A stretch of 16,096 nt of DNA from Elusimicrobiota bacterium (GTDB taxonomy: Bacteria; Omnitrophota; Gorgyraeia; Zapsychrales; Fredricksoniimonadaceae), in the NCBI GenBank assembly GCA_012514595.1, contig JAAYZZ010000122.1, positions 1-16,096 of the forward strand. Reading direction: 5' to 3'. The notes beneath the pieces are model-generated. The model was not told the DNA's origin, made no database searches, and worked only from the letters and a program-made list of their open reading frames with translations. Below are positions 6,766 to 13,700 of the stretch, in pieces (position 1 is the stretch's first letter; each line of letters starts with the position of its first letter). A program made the translations under genes and the position numbers.

Positions 6766-8661
6766 ATGTTCCATTCCCTGAAATATTTTGTGGGACAGAG
6801 CGTGGGCTACGACACGCTCCAGAAGGACATTGCCCAGTTCGGCTATGAGCGGGCGCGGATGGTCTCTGCCGAAGGTCAGTATGCCCTGCGGGGGAGCGTC
6901 CTCGATATCTTCCCGGTCAATTTTGACGGTCCCATTCGGATCGACATCGATGGGGACAAGATCCGCCGCATCGCCTCTTTCCACGTTGAGACCGGAAAGA
7001 ATATCTGGGAGCACAAGGTCGTCATCATCCTTCCGGCCCGCGCCCGGGGGGCGGACGTCTTCCGTTGCGATGTTCCTCTCAACAATTTTGTCGACATCGA
7101 GAAGGGCGATTACGTGGTGCACAATCACCACGGGATCGGCCGCTTTCTGGGACTCAAGACCTTCCAGGTGAACGAGAAGGATGTCGAGCATTTCATCATC
7201 GAATACCGGGGCGGGGACAAACTGTTCGTCCCTCGGCATGACCTGCACCTTGTCCAGAAATACATCGGGTTCACGAAGAAGCCGCCGCGCCTTTTCAAGC
7301 TGGGGACCCGGGAGTGGGAGAAGGTCCGTCGCATGATCGAAAAGCGGATCCAGCGTCTGGCCGCGGAGTTGATCCGGGTCCAGGCGTTGCGGGAGGCGGT
7401 CCAGGGATTTTCTTTTCCGCCGGACAGCCCCTGGCAGGAGGGGTTCGAGAAGGCCTTTCCTTTTCAGGAGACCCCTGATCAGGCACGAGCCTCCCGTGAG
7501 ACCAAAAAGGATATGGAGACGGGGCGTCCGATGGACCGCCTGTTGTGCGGGGATGTGGGCTACGGAAAGACCGAGGTCGCGATGCGGGCCGCCTTCAAGG
7601 CCGTGATGGCCGGAAAGCAGGTTGCGGTCCTTGTCCCGACGACCGTTCTTGCAGAGCAGCATTATTTCAATTTTTCAAAAAGAATGAGGGATTATCCGGT
7701 CCGGATCGGGATGCTCTCGCGTTTTCGGACCAAGGCCGAGCAGGCCGCGATCGTTCGGGAGACGGCGGAAGGCAAGGTCGACGTCCTGATCGGGACACAC
7801 CGGCTTTTGTCCAAGGACGTGACCTTCAAGGACCTGGGGCTGATCGTGATCGACGAGGAACAGCGGTTCGGGGTCCAGGCCAAGGAACGGCTCAAGCATA
7901 TGAAACTTCTGGCCGATGTCCTGACCCTGACCGCCACCCCGATCCCCCGGACCCTCTACATGGCGCTCTCGGGGTGCCGCGATATGTCGGTCATTGCGAC
8001 CCCTCCCCAGAACAGGGTGCCGGTCACGACCCAGATGGTTCCTTTTGATGAGGAGATCATCCGGGATGCGATCAAAAAAGAGATGGCTCGTGGAGGTCAG
8101 GTCTTTTTTCTTCACAATCATGTGGAGGACATCGATCCGATCTCGCGGATCATCCGGCGGCTGGTCCCCGAGGCGCGCCTTGCGGTCGGGCACGGGCAGA
8201 TGCCGGGGAAGCTTCTGGAGTCGATCATGCTCAAGTTTCTCAAGGGGGACGTTGATGTTTTGGTGTGCACCACTATAATAGAGTCCGGCATTGACATCCC
8301 GAACGCCAACACGCTCATCGTCAATCGGGCCGAACGCTTCGGTCTCTCGGACCTTCATCAGTTGCGGGGGCGGGTGGGGCGGATGGATGTGAAGGCCTAT
8401 GCGTATTTCATTGTTCCCGAGCACGCGCATCTCTCGGGGGTGGCCCGCAGGCGTCTGGAGGCGCTTCGCAAGTACACGGACCTTGGCGCCGGATTCCATA
8501 TCGCCTTTGAGGACCTTCAGATCCGGGGCGCCGGAAATATCCTGGGGGAGGAGCAGCACGGGTATATTGCTAGCGTCGGGTTCGATCTCTATTGCCGGAT
8601 GCTCAAGGAATCTGTTGAAAACCTGAAAAAAGAAACGGAGAGGGCTCATGCCGCTTCTTAA
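6766..8661 (+). CDS. mfd: Minimal transcription-repair coupling factor (Mfd-like translocase, 631 aa)
   Basis: Mfd removes RNA polymerase stalled at DNA damage and recruits UvrA. Full-length Mfd is about 1,150 residues; this one has 631. Recalled E. coli boundaries give this order: residues 1-90 match domain 2 (UvrA-binding; R42 and R58 align with R165 and R181), 108-170 the polymerase-interacting domain (GDYVVHNHHGIGRFLG), and about 225-620 the motor, with GDVGYGKTE (262-270), DEEQ (363-366), TATPIPRTL, CTTIIESGIDIP and QLRGRVGR (532-539). Domains 1a, 1b, 3 and 7 are absent. ATG 6766 is the only good start, since an in-frame TGA lies at 6721-6723. AAAGG is 11 bases upstream. The end overlaps surA by 14 bases. 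RecG is excluded by the polymerase-interacting domain and GFDLY ending. Confidence 0.92.
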   Translation: MFHSLKYFVGQSVGYDTLQKDIAQFGYERARMVSAEGQYALRGSVLDIFPVNFDGPIRIDIDGDKIRRIASFHVETGKNIWEHKVVIILPARARGADVFRCDVPLNNFVDIEKGDYVVHNHHGIGRFLGLKTFQVNEKDVEHFIIEYRGGDKLFVPRHDLHLVQKYIGFTKKPPRLFKLGTREWEKVRRMIEKRIQRLAAELIRVQALREAVQGFSFPPDSPWQEGFEKAFPFQETPDQARASRETKKDMETGRPMDRLLCGDVGYGKTEVAMRAAFKAVMAGKQVAVLVPTTVLAEQHYFNFSKRMRDYPVRIGMLSRFRTKAEQAAIVRETAEGKVDVLIGTHRLLSKDVTFKDLGLIVIDEEQRFGVQAKERLKHMKLLADVLTLTATPIPRTLYMALSGCRDMSVIATPPQNRVPVTTQMVPFDEEIIRDAIKKEMARGGQVFFLHNHVEDIDPISRIIRRLVPEARLAVGHGQMPGKLLESIMLKFLKGDVDVLVCTTIIESGIDIPNANTLIVNRAERFGLSDLHQLRGRVGRMDVKAYAYFIVPEHAHLSGVARRRLEALRKYTDLGAGFHIAFEDLQIRGAGNILGEEQHGYIASVGFDLYCRMLKESVENLKKETERAHAAS

Positions 8662-9583
8662 GAGGATCTTTGCTCTGTGTCTCTGCGCGTGTCTCTGCGC
8701 TCCTTCCCTGGCTTTGGCCGTGGAGGATGCGATCCTGGCCGTTGTCGACAGCGAGATCATCACGGTCCAGGACCTCGTGAAGTATATGCGCGGGGTCTAC
8801 TCGCAGCTCAAGGTGGAGGGGAAGACCCCGCAGGAGATGGATGAGATCATGCGCGAGTATCAGAAAAAGGGGATCGAGCAGTTGATCGAGGACCGTCTTG
8901 TCCTTGGGGCTGCGGAAAAGGCGGGGATCAAGCTGAAGCCGCAGGCGGTGAACGAGCGGCTGGAAGAGATCAAGGCCAAATATCCGTCTTTTGATGCCTT
9001 TCTCGAGGCGACAAAGGCCGAGGGCCTCACGGTCTCGGATGTCAAAAAGAAGATCGAGGATCAGATCAAGGGGCAGGTGATCGTCAATCTCGAGGTCCGC
9101 GACAAGGTCCACGTGAATCCCCAGGAGGTGACCGATCATTATCAGTCCCATCGGGAGGAGTTCTTCCGCAAGGCCAAGGTGAATCTGGGAAGTATTTTTG
9201 TCCGGTCCACATTTGACAAGGTCCAGGCGGAGAAAAAGGCCAGGGAGGCCCTTGCCGCGATCAAGGCCGGAGGGGATTTCAAGGAGGTGGCGGTGATCTA
9301 TTCCGACCTTCCTTCTGTGGGGATCGTCTCGCGTGATGAGCTGAGCGAGCCGTTCCGTGCCCGTCTGGAGATCATGAGGGCGGGAGATGTCTCCGATGTC
9401 ATTGAGACCCCGGAAGGCTTCTATATCCTCAAGATCGAGGGAGAGACGCCGGCGCGACAGATGGCCTTCGAAGACGTCAGAGAGCAGCTCTATCAGCAGA
9501 TCTTCCAGGAGAAGTTCCGGGCCCGCTTCAAGGCATGGCTCAAGGAACTCAGGGAAAAGGCGTATGTCGAGATCAAAGGGTAG
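8648..9583 (+). CDS. surA: SurA-like periplasmic peptidyl-prolyl isomerase/chaperone
   Basis: The 311-residue exported protein has a signal peptide (basic KR at 5-6, hydrophobic to about 24, probable cleavage after ALA). A SurA_N-type helical domain follows (about 25-160; ILAVVDSEIITVQDL, then IEQLIEDRLVLGAAEKAGI). A single PPIC/parvulin domain lies at about 168-265, ending GDVSDVIETPEGFYILKIEG. Such proteins help outer-membrane proteins fold in the periplasm. E. coli SurA has two parvulin repeats; only one is here, and its central loop is short, so isomerase activity is uncertain. GGAG (8637-8640) lies seven bases before the ATG. Its position ahead of pdxA and rsmA supports surA over a generic PpiC/PrsA protein. 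Confidence 0.82.
   Translation: MPLLKRIFALCLCACLCAPSLALAVEDAILAVVDSEIITVQDLVKYMRGVYSQLKVEGKTPQEMDEIMREYQKKGIEQLIEDRLVLGAAEKAGIKLKPQAVNERLEEIKAKYPSFDAFLEATKAEGLTVSDVKKKIEDQIKGQVIVNLEVRDKVHVNPQEVTDHYQSHREEFFRKAKVNLGSIFVRSTFDKVQAEKKAREALAAIKAGGDFKEVAVIYSDLPSVGIVSRDELSEPFRARLEIMRAGDVSDVIETPEGFYILKIEGETPARQMAFEDVREQLYQQIFQEKFRARFKAWLKELREKAYVEIKG
8677..8700 (+). repeat. Perfect 12-bp tandem duplication in the surA signal-peptide region
   Basis: GTGTCTCTGCGC occurs twice back to back (8677-8688, 8689-8700). Read in the surA frame it gives Cys-Leu-Cys-Ala twice, placing four cysteines at residues 11, 13, 15 and 17 of the hydrophobic core. The unit is four codons long, so the frame is kept. It looks like a simple in-frame duplication. 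Confidence 0.85.
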
Positions 9584-10511
9584 GATTCTTGCGATCACTC
9601 TCGGTGATCCGGCAGGGATAGGGCCTGAGGTGGCGGCCAAGGCCCTCTCGGTTCTGCGGTGGCCGCGGGGGGTCGAGCCGCTGGTCATCGGGAATGAAAA
9701 GGTCTTTGATCGTTTTTGGCCTCGGCAGAAAGACCGTCCGGCGTTCCTGCATCTGGCCTCCTCTTTACGGGGGCGTCATGTCCTTGGATCTCCGACGAGA
9801 GAATCGGGCAGGGATTCCCTCTTGTATCTCCAGTATGCGGTCGACCTTCTCAAGGAGAATCGGGTCCATGGACTTGTGACGGGACCGGTCTCCAAGGAAT
9901 CCGTCGCACGCTTTTCTCCGGGGTTCAGGGGGCATACCACTTTTCTCGCCGAGGCCTTTGACCGGAGGGATGTCGAGATGCTGTTTGTCGCCGATGATCT
10001 GCGAATGGTCCTCGTGACGCGGCATGTGGCGCTCTCTCAGGTCCCGAAGATGGTCACGGTCTCCAAGCTTTTGTCTGTCCTCCGGACGTCGCACTGTTTT
10101 CTCGTCGAGCATTTGCGGGTCCGGCATCCGAGGATCGCGGTCCTGGGTCTCAATCCTCATGCGGGTGAGGCGGGGCATATGGGGCGGGAGGAGGACCGGG
10201 TGATCGCCCCGGCCCTCAGAAAGGCGCGCGCCCTTGATATGGATGTTCAGGGGCCGTTCCCGGCGGACACTTTTTTTGAGGTCGGCAACAGGAAGGGGTA
10301 TGACTTGATCGTGGCCATGTACCACGACCAGGGGCTTGTGGCGCTCAAGGCCCTTTATTTCGACCGGTTGGTCAATCTGACGGCCGGGCTTCCCTTTATC
10401 CGGACCTCGCCCGCGCATGGCACCGCCTTTGGCATCGCGGGAAAAGGCGTGGCACATCCTGGGTCCATGCGGGCGGCCATCGACCTTGCGGCAAGGCTGG
10501 TGGGCGCATGA
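9564..10511 (+). CDS. pdxA: 4-hydroxythreonine-4-phosphate dehydrogenase
   Basis: PdxA oxidises 4-phosphohydroxy-threonine with NAD(P) in the DXP-dependent route to pyridoxal phosphate. The 315-residue product opens with ITLGDPAGIGPEVAAKAL and has TGPVSKE (106-112). The three metal-ligand histidines are H124 (GHTTFLAE), H199 (LNPHAGE) and H254 (YHDQGL). TSPAHGTAFGIAGKG (281-295) is diagnostic. The frame is open from further upstream inside surA, but homology begins at the ATG at 9564, giving a 20-base overlap with surA. It overlaps rsmA by four bases (ATGA). PdxB, PdxJ and other B6 genes are not here; the surA-pdxA-rsmA order matches E. coli. Confidence 0.96.
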   Translation: MSRSKGRILAITLGDPAGIGPEVAAKALSVLRWPRGVEPLVIGNEKVFDRFWPRQKDRPAFLHLASSLRGRHVLGSPTRESGRDSLLYLQYAVDLLKENRVHGLVTGPVSKESVARFSPGFRGHTTFLAEAFDRRDVEMLFVADDLRMVLVTRHVALSQVPKMVTVSKLLSVLRTSHCFLVEHLRVRHPRIAVLGLNPHAGEAGHMGREEDRVIAPALRKARALDMDVQGPFPADTFFEVGNRKGYDLIVAMYHDQGLVALKALYFDRLVNLTAGLPFIRTSPAHGTAFGIAGKGVAHPGSMRAAIDLAARLVGA

Positions 10512-11320
10512 AAAGGATCAGGCCCGAGGACCCGTCGATCTTTGTGGTCAAGAAAAGGCTGGGGCAGAATTTTCTTGTGGACCGCAGGGTCCTCTCGAGG
10601 ATCGTCGAGGCGTGCGATCTCTCGCCCGAGGAGACCGTGCTTGAGATCGGCCCGGGGCAGGGGGCGCTCACGTGCGTCATCATGCCGTGTGTGCGGGAGC
10701 TGATCGCGGTCGAGGCGGACCGGCAGCTTGTGGAGCGTTTGACCGGGGAGTTCTCGGGAACGAATCTCCGGATCGTGCACGCGGATTTCCTGAAGTTCGG
10801 TCTGGGAGACCTTCCGGGTCCGCTCAAGGTCGTCGGGAACCTCCCGTACTATATCTCCACTCCGATCATTACAAAGGTCCTGGAGAACCGCGAACGGTTC
10901 ACCTCTCTTTTTATGACCGTTCAGCTTGAGTTCGGAGAACGGCTGTTAGCGCCGGTGGGAAGCAAGCAATATTCGTCTTTCACCTGCTGGGTCAATTATT
11001 TCGCGAAGCCCACGATGCTCTTTAAGATCCGGCCCGGGGCCTTCCGGCCGGTCCCGAAGGTCGAGTCGTGCTTCATGCGCCTCGACATGCGCCGGGACCC
11101 TGCGGTCCCCGTGAGGGATGAGCTTCTTTTTTTGAGGATCATCCGCACGGCGTTTCTCCAGAGGAGGAAGACTCTGGCGAACGCGCTGGGCGTTGTGGCG
11201 CCAAAGGATGTTCTGATGGAGGCCTGCCGGAGAGCGGATATCAGTCCGGGCTTGAGGCCCGAGGACCTGTCCCTTGAGGACTACGCGCGTCTTTCCGACG
11301 CCCTGACAGGAGGCGAGTGA
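10508..11320 (+). CDS. rsmA: 16S rRNA (adenine1518-N6/adenine1519-N6)-dimethyltransferase RsmA (KsgA)
   Basis: RsmA dimethylates two adjacent adenines in helix 45 of 16S rRNA, a late checkpoint of small-subunit assembly. The 270-residue protein has the N-terminal KKRLGQNFLVD (15-25), SAM-binding motif I EIGPGQGALT (46-55), the catalytic NLPYYISTPI (114-123) and the PGAFRPVPKVES segment (178-189) that leads to the C-terminal helical domain (FLQRRKTLANAL). The start ATG overlaps the pdxA stop in ATGA, with only a weak ribosome site, so translation is probably coupled. The position equivalent to the usual VQKEVAERL reads VQLEFGERL, a mild divergence. Confidence 0.96.
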   Translation: MKRIRPEDPSIFVVKKRLGQNFLVDRRVLSRIVEACDLSPEETVLEIGPGQGALTCVIMPCVRELIAVEADRQLVERLTGEFSGTNLRIVHADFLKFGLGDLPGPLKVVGNLPYYISTPIITKVLENRERFTSLFMTVQLEFGERLLAPVGSKQYSSFTCWVNYFAKPTMLFKIRPGAFRPVPKVESCFMRLDMRRDPAVPVRDELLFLRIIRTAFLQRRKTLANALGVVAPKDVLMEACRRADISPGLRPEDLSLEDYARLSDALTGGE

Positions 11321-11700
11321 TGGAGCGGCAGATCTATTATCACGACACGGATGCCGGGGGCGTTGTCTACTACGCGAACTATCTCAAGTACATGGAGGAG
11401 GCCCGGACCGACTATCTTCTGGCGAGGGGGGTCCGGATCACGGACCTGATCGCCCGGGGGATCCTTTTTGCGGTCCGCTCCTGTTCTCTCGACTACCGGG
11501 CCCCGGCCCGTTACGGAGATGTGGTCCTCTGTGATGCCGTCATCGAGAAGTTGACAGGGGCGCGTGTTTTTTTCCGCCAGAAGGTCGTCAATAAAGTTTC
11601 GGGGGACCTTCTCGTCGAGGCGGATGTGGTCCTGGCCTGTCTGGGGGAGAGGTTCCGCCCGTGTCCTATCCCGACGGATATCAAGGAGAGACTGGCATGA
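11320..11700 (+). CDS. Acyl-CoA thioesterase, YbgC/4HBT hotdog family
   Basis: This 126-residue hotdog-fold protein has the family active-site region YYHDTDAGGVVYYANYLKY, where D11 is the expected catalytic aspartate, followed by LDYRAPARYGDVV and a C-terminal strand typical of YbgC proteins. These hydrolyse short-chain or other acyl-CoA thioesters; the substrate cannot be read from sequence. ybgC often sits beside tolQRAB-pal, but here it lies between rsmA and a histidine kinase. AGGAGG (11308-11313) stands six bases before the ATG at 11320, favouring it over a GTG three bases earlier. It overlaps rsmA by one base (TGATG) and the kinase by four. Confidence 0.87.
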   Translation: MERQIYYHDTDAGGVVYYANYLKYMEEARTDYLLARGVRITDLIARGILFAVRSCSLDYRAPARYGDVVLCDAVIEKLTGARVFFRQKVVNKVSGDLLVEADVVLACLGERFRPCPIPTDIKERLA

Positions 11701-13340
11701 AGATCTCGGCCAAGATCTTCCTTCTGATCGTGGTCCTCCTGGGGCTGATGGCCGCGCATGTGGTCGCGGGGATCGGTCTCTTGCGGGAAATGGCTGCGGA
11801 GATCCGGGGGGTCGTGGACCGGGATGTGGTCCTCATGCAGACCGTTGCGGCCGTCACCCGTTATCAGCAGGAGAAGGGGGTCGTCTTTGAGAGGCTTCGG
11901 CGGATCAGCGAAGAGATGGCCTATCAGGAAGTCAACGCGGCCCGTCAGGAGCATCTTCTTTTTCATGTGAAACTGGCCAAGAAGAGCTTCGAGGACCTGG
12001 CCCAAGAAGGGGCGGTCAATATTCTCAAGGGGAAGGGTCTTGTCGCGGAGAGCCTGCGCAGGACAAAGGACCCGGCGATGAAGAAGGCCCTCGAGCAGGT
12101 CGCGACAAGGCTCAAGGAGGTCGAGCGGGCCCATATCCATTACGATTCTCTTGTCGACGATGTCTGCGAGATGATCTTGTCGGGAAAATACGAGATCTCG
12201 ACAGAGACCATTGCCCAGATCCACCGCGATGAGAACAAGCTGACGAGCGAGGTGCAGGGGTTGATCGCGCAGGTCGAGGCCTTCACGCAGGACTCGCTTA
12301 CAAAGACCCGGCAGCGTCAGACCACGGCCCGTAATCTTTTTCTCGCCTTGGCCGCGACCAGTCTTCTTTTAGGGTTGTTTCTTTCGTTCTGGATCGTGGG
12401 GAGCATTGATGGGCCTCTTAAGAAGCTGGAGCGGGGGGCCCATGAGATCGGGCAAGGGAACCTGGATGTCCAGCTCGATGAGAAGTCCCGGGATGAGATC
12501 GGGGAGGTGAGCCGGGCTTTCAATCAGATGGTCCGTCAGCTCGATGCCTCCAAGAAGGCCCTTGAGAAACAGAGCGAGGTCCTGCGCAAGAATCTTGAAC
12601 TGACCGAGAAGCAGAAGAAGGATCTGGAAAAGGTGAACCGGGAGCTCGACAGGTTCGTGCAGACCGTGAGCCACGATATCCGTTCTCCCTTGATGGGGAT
12701 CGCCTGGTATGCGGATTTCCTCAAGACCCATCAGTATGCGGCTCTCGACGAGAAGGGGCGGGAGTGTCTCGAGGGGGTCTGCCGGGGGGTGGATCGGGCG
12801 AATGCCCTCATCAAGGACCTCTTGGCCCTCACGCGCATCACCCGGGTCCGTAATCCCTATGAATATGTCCAGACCGGCGCTCTTCTCGATGATGTGCTGG
12901 CGAATCTGGAGTACCGTATTAAACAGGGGCATGTGGAGATGAAGACGCCTCGGAACATGCCTGCGGTCATCTGCGACGGGATCAAGATGAAGGAGGTCTT
13001 TCTCAATCTGGTCTCGAACGCCGTCAAGTTCTCCGGGGGGCGCGAGGGGATCCAGCCTGTCGTCGAGGTCTCTTATGAGGAGCGGCCGGACCATCACGAG
13101 TTTATTGTCAGGGATAATGGGATCGGGATCGACCCCTCGCAGCAAGAGGAGGTCTTTGGGATCTTCAAGCGTGTCGATAATTCCGGAAAGTATGAGGGGA
13201 CGGGAGTGGGTTTGAGTATCGTCAAGAGTGTTGTGGAGGATCATGGCGGCCGCATCTGGATCGAGTCCGCGGTCGGAGAGGGAGCGGCCTTTCATTTCAC
13301 GATCCCCAAGGCCCTGGAGGTCCGGGCTCCTCAGGCGTGA
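11697..13340 (+). CDS. Orphan transmembrane sensor histidine kinase (HAMP-HisKA-HATPase)
   Basis: The 547-residue protein has membrane helix 1 (about 5-27), a largely helical sensor segment (28-210) resembling a four-helix-bundle sensor, helix 2 (about 213-233), HAMP (231-282, ending EIGEVSRAFNQMVRQL), a charged coiled coil (283-315), and HisKA with phospho-acceptor H326 in TVSHDIRSPL. The ATPase domain has N-box NLVSNAVKFSG (near 436), G1 DNGIGID (near 473), FGIFKRV and G2 GTGVGLSIVKS (near 500). Residue +4 from the histidine is serine, where Thr or Asn is usual for phosphatase activity. No response regulator is nearby. AAGGAG at 11683-11688 supports ATG 11697 over GTG 11661. The signal sensed is unknown. 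Confidence 0.93.
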   Translation: MKISAKIFLLIVVLLGLMAAHVVAGIGLLREMAAEIRGVVDRDVVLMQTVAAVTRYQQEKGVVFERLRRISEEMAYQEVNAARQEHLLFHVKLAKKSFEDLAQEGAVNILKGKGLVAESLRRTKDPAMKKALEQVATRLKEVERAHIHYDSLVDDVCEMILSGKYEISTETIAQIHRDENKLTSEVQGLIAQVEAFTQDSLTKTRQRQTTARNLFLALAATSLLLGLFLSFWIVGSIDGPLKKLERGAHEIGQGNLDVQLDEKSRDEIGEVSRAFNQMVRQLDASKKALEKQSEVLRKNLELTEKQKKDLEKVNRELDRFVQTVSHDIRSPLMGIAWYADFLKTHQYAALDEKGRECLEGVCRGVDRANALIKDLLALTRITRVRNPYEYVQTGALLDDVLANLEYRIKQGHVEMKTPRNMPAVICDGIKMKEVFLNLVSNAVKFSGGREGIQPVVEVSYEERPDHHEFIVRDNGIGIDPSQQEEVFGIFKRVDNSGKYEGTGVGLSIVKSVVEDHGGRIWIESAVGEGAAFHFTIPKALEVRAPQA

Positions 13341-13357
13341 TCCCGTGTGTTTTTGCC

Positions 13358-13386
13358 TTGTCTTGACCCAACGGGGGTGTTAAGAT
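13358..13386 (+). promoter_or_regulatory. Candidate sigma-70-type promoter for gatCAB
   Basis: In the 75-base gap between the kinase stop and gatC, TTGTCT (13358-13363) and TAAGAT (13381-13386) are spaced 17 bases apart; each box matches consensus at four of six positions. It would start transcription about 20 bases before the gatC ATG. This is the longest gap in the second half of the window, which supports a transcription start here, but the boxes are weak. Confidence 0.33.
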
Positions 13387-13415
13387 TTGGCCTTCATTAC
13401 CGGCGGAGAAAAAGG

Positions 13416-13700
13416 ATGATCGATCAAAAGACGGTCCATCAGATCGCAGCGCTGTCACGTCTTCACCTGGAGGATGCGGAGGCCGTACGTTTGGGAAAGG
13501 ACCTCGAGGGCATCGTGGCGTATATCGAGGCCTTGAAGGCGCTGGATGTGTCGGATGTGAAACCCACCAGTCACGTCCTGGATGTGGAGAACGTGTTCCG
13601 CGATGATGTTCCCCGCCCGTCCCTGACGAATGGGGAGGCGCTCTCCTTCTCCGTCGAGAGTCATCAGGGATTTTACAAGGTTCCCAAGGTCATTGAATGA
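13416..13700 (+). CDS. gatC: Asp-tRNA(Asn)/Glu-tRNA(Gln) amidotransferase subunit C
   Basis: GatC is the small belt-like subunit that wraps GatA and GatB in the tRNA-dependent amidotransferase. The 94-residue product matches in length and pattern: KTVHQIAALSRLHLED at the N-terminus, a central helix with YIEALKALDVSDVKPTSHVLDVENVFRDD, and a C-terminal tail ending FYKVPKVIE. The frame extends 23 codons upstream to a GTG (13347), but the ATG at 13416 is preferred because homology starts there and GGAG (13405-13408) lies seven bases upstream. Its TGA overlaps the gatA ATG (ATGA). Confidence 0.94.
   Translation: MIDQKTVHQIAALSRLHLEDAEAVRLGKDLEGIVAYIEALKALDVSDVKPTSHVLDVENVFRDDVPRPSLTNGEALSFSVESHQGFYKVPKVIE

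Noticed and set aside
6766..8661. The short Mfd as a pseudogene fragment.
   Set aside because: The missing parts match domain borders at both ends and internally, all motor motifs are intact, and the reading frame is tightly coupled to surA. This still needs comparison with relatives.
8681..8704. A lipoprotein signal in the SurA-like protein, because of its cysteine-rich leader.
   Set aside because: The closest match (Leu-Cys-Ala-Cys) has Cys at the -2 position, and a normal ALA cleavage site follows; an ordinary signal peptide fits better.
9387..9563. Upstream in-frame extension of pdxA inside surA.
   Set aside because: The extra 59 residues are Ser/Arg-rich out-of-frame surA sequence; PdxA homology starts at 9564.
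13363..13386. TTGACC at 13363 as the -35 box for the gatC promoter.
   Set aside because: Although a better -35 match than TTGTCT, it leaves only 12 bases to TAAGAT, too short for a sigma-70-type spacer.
13347..13415. GTG at 13347 as the gatC start.
   Set aside because: It adds 23 residues unlike any GatC; the ATG at 13416 gives the standard length and has a ribosome site.
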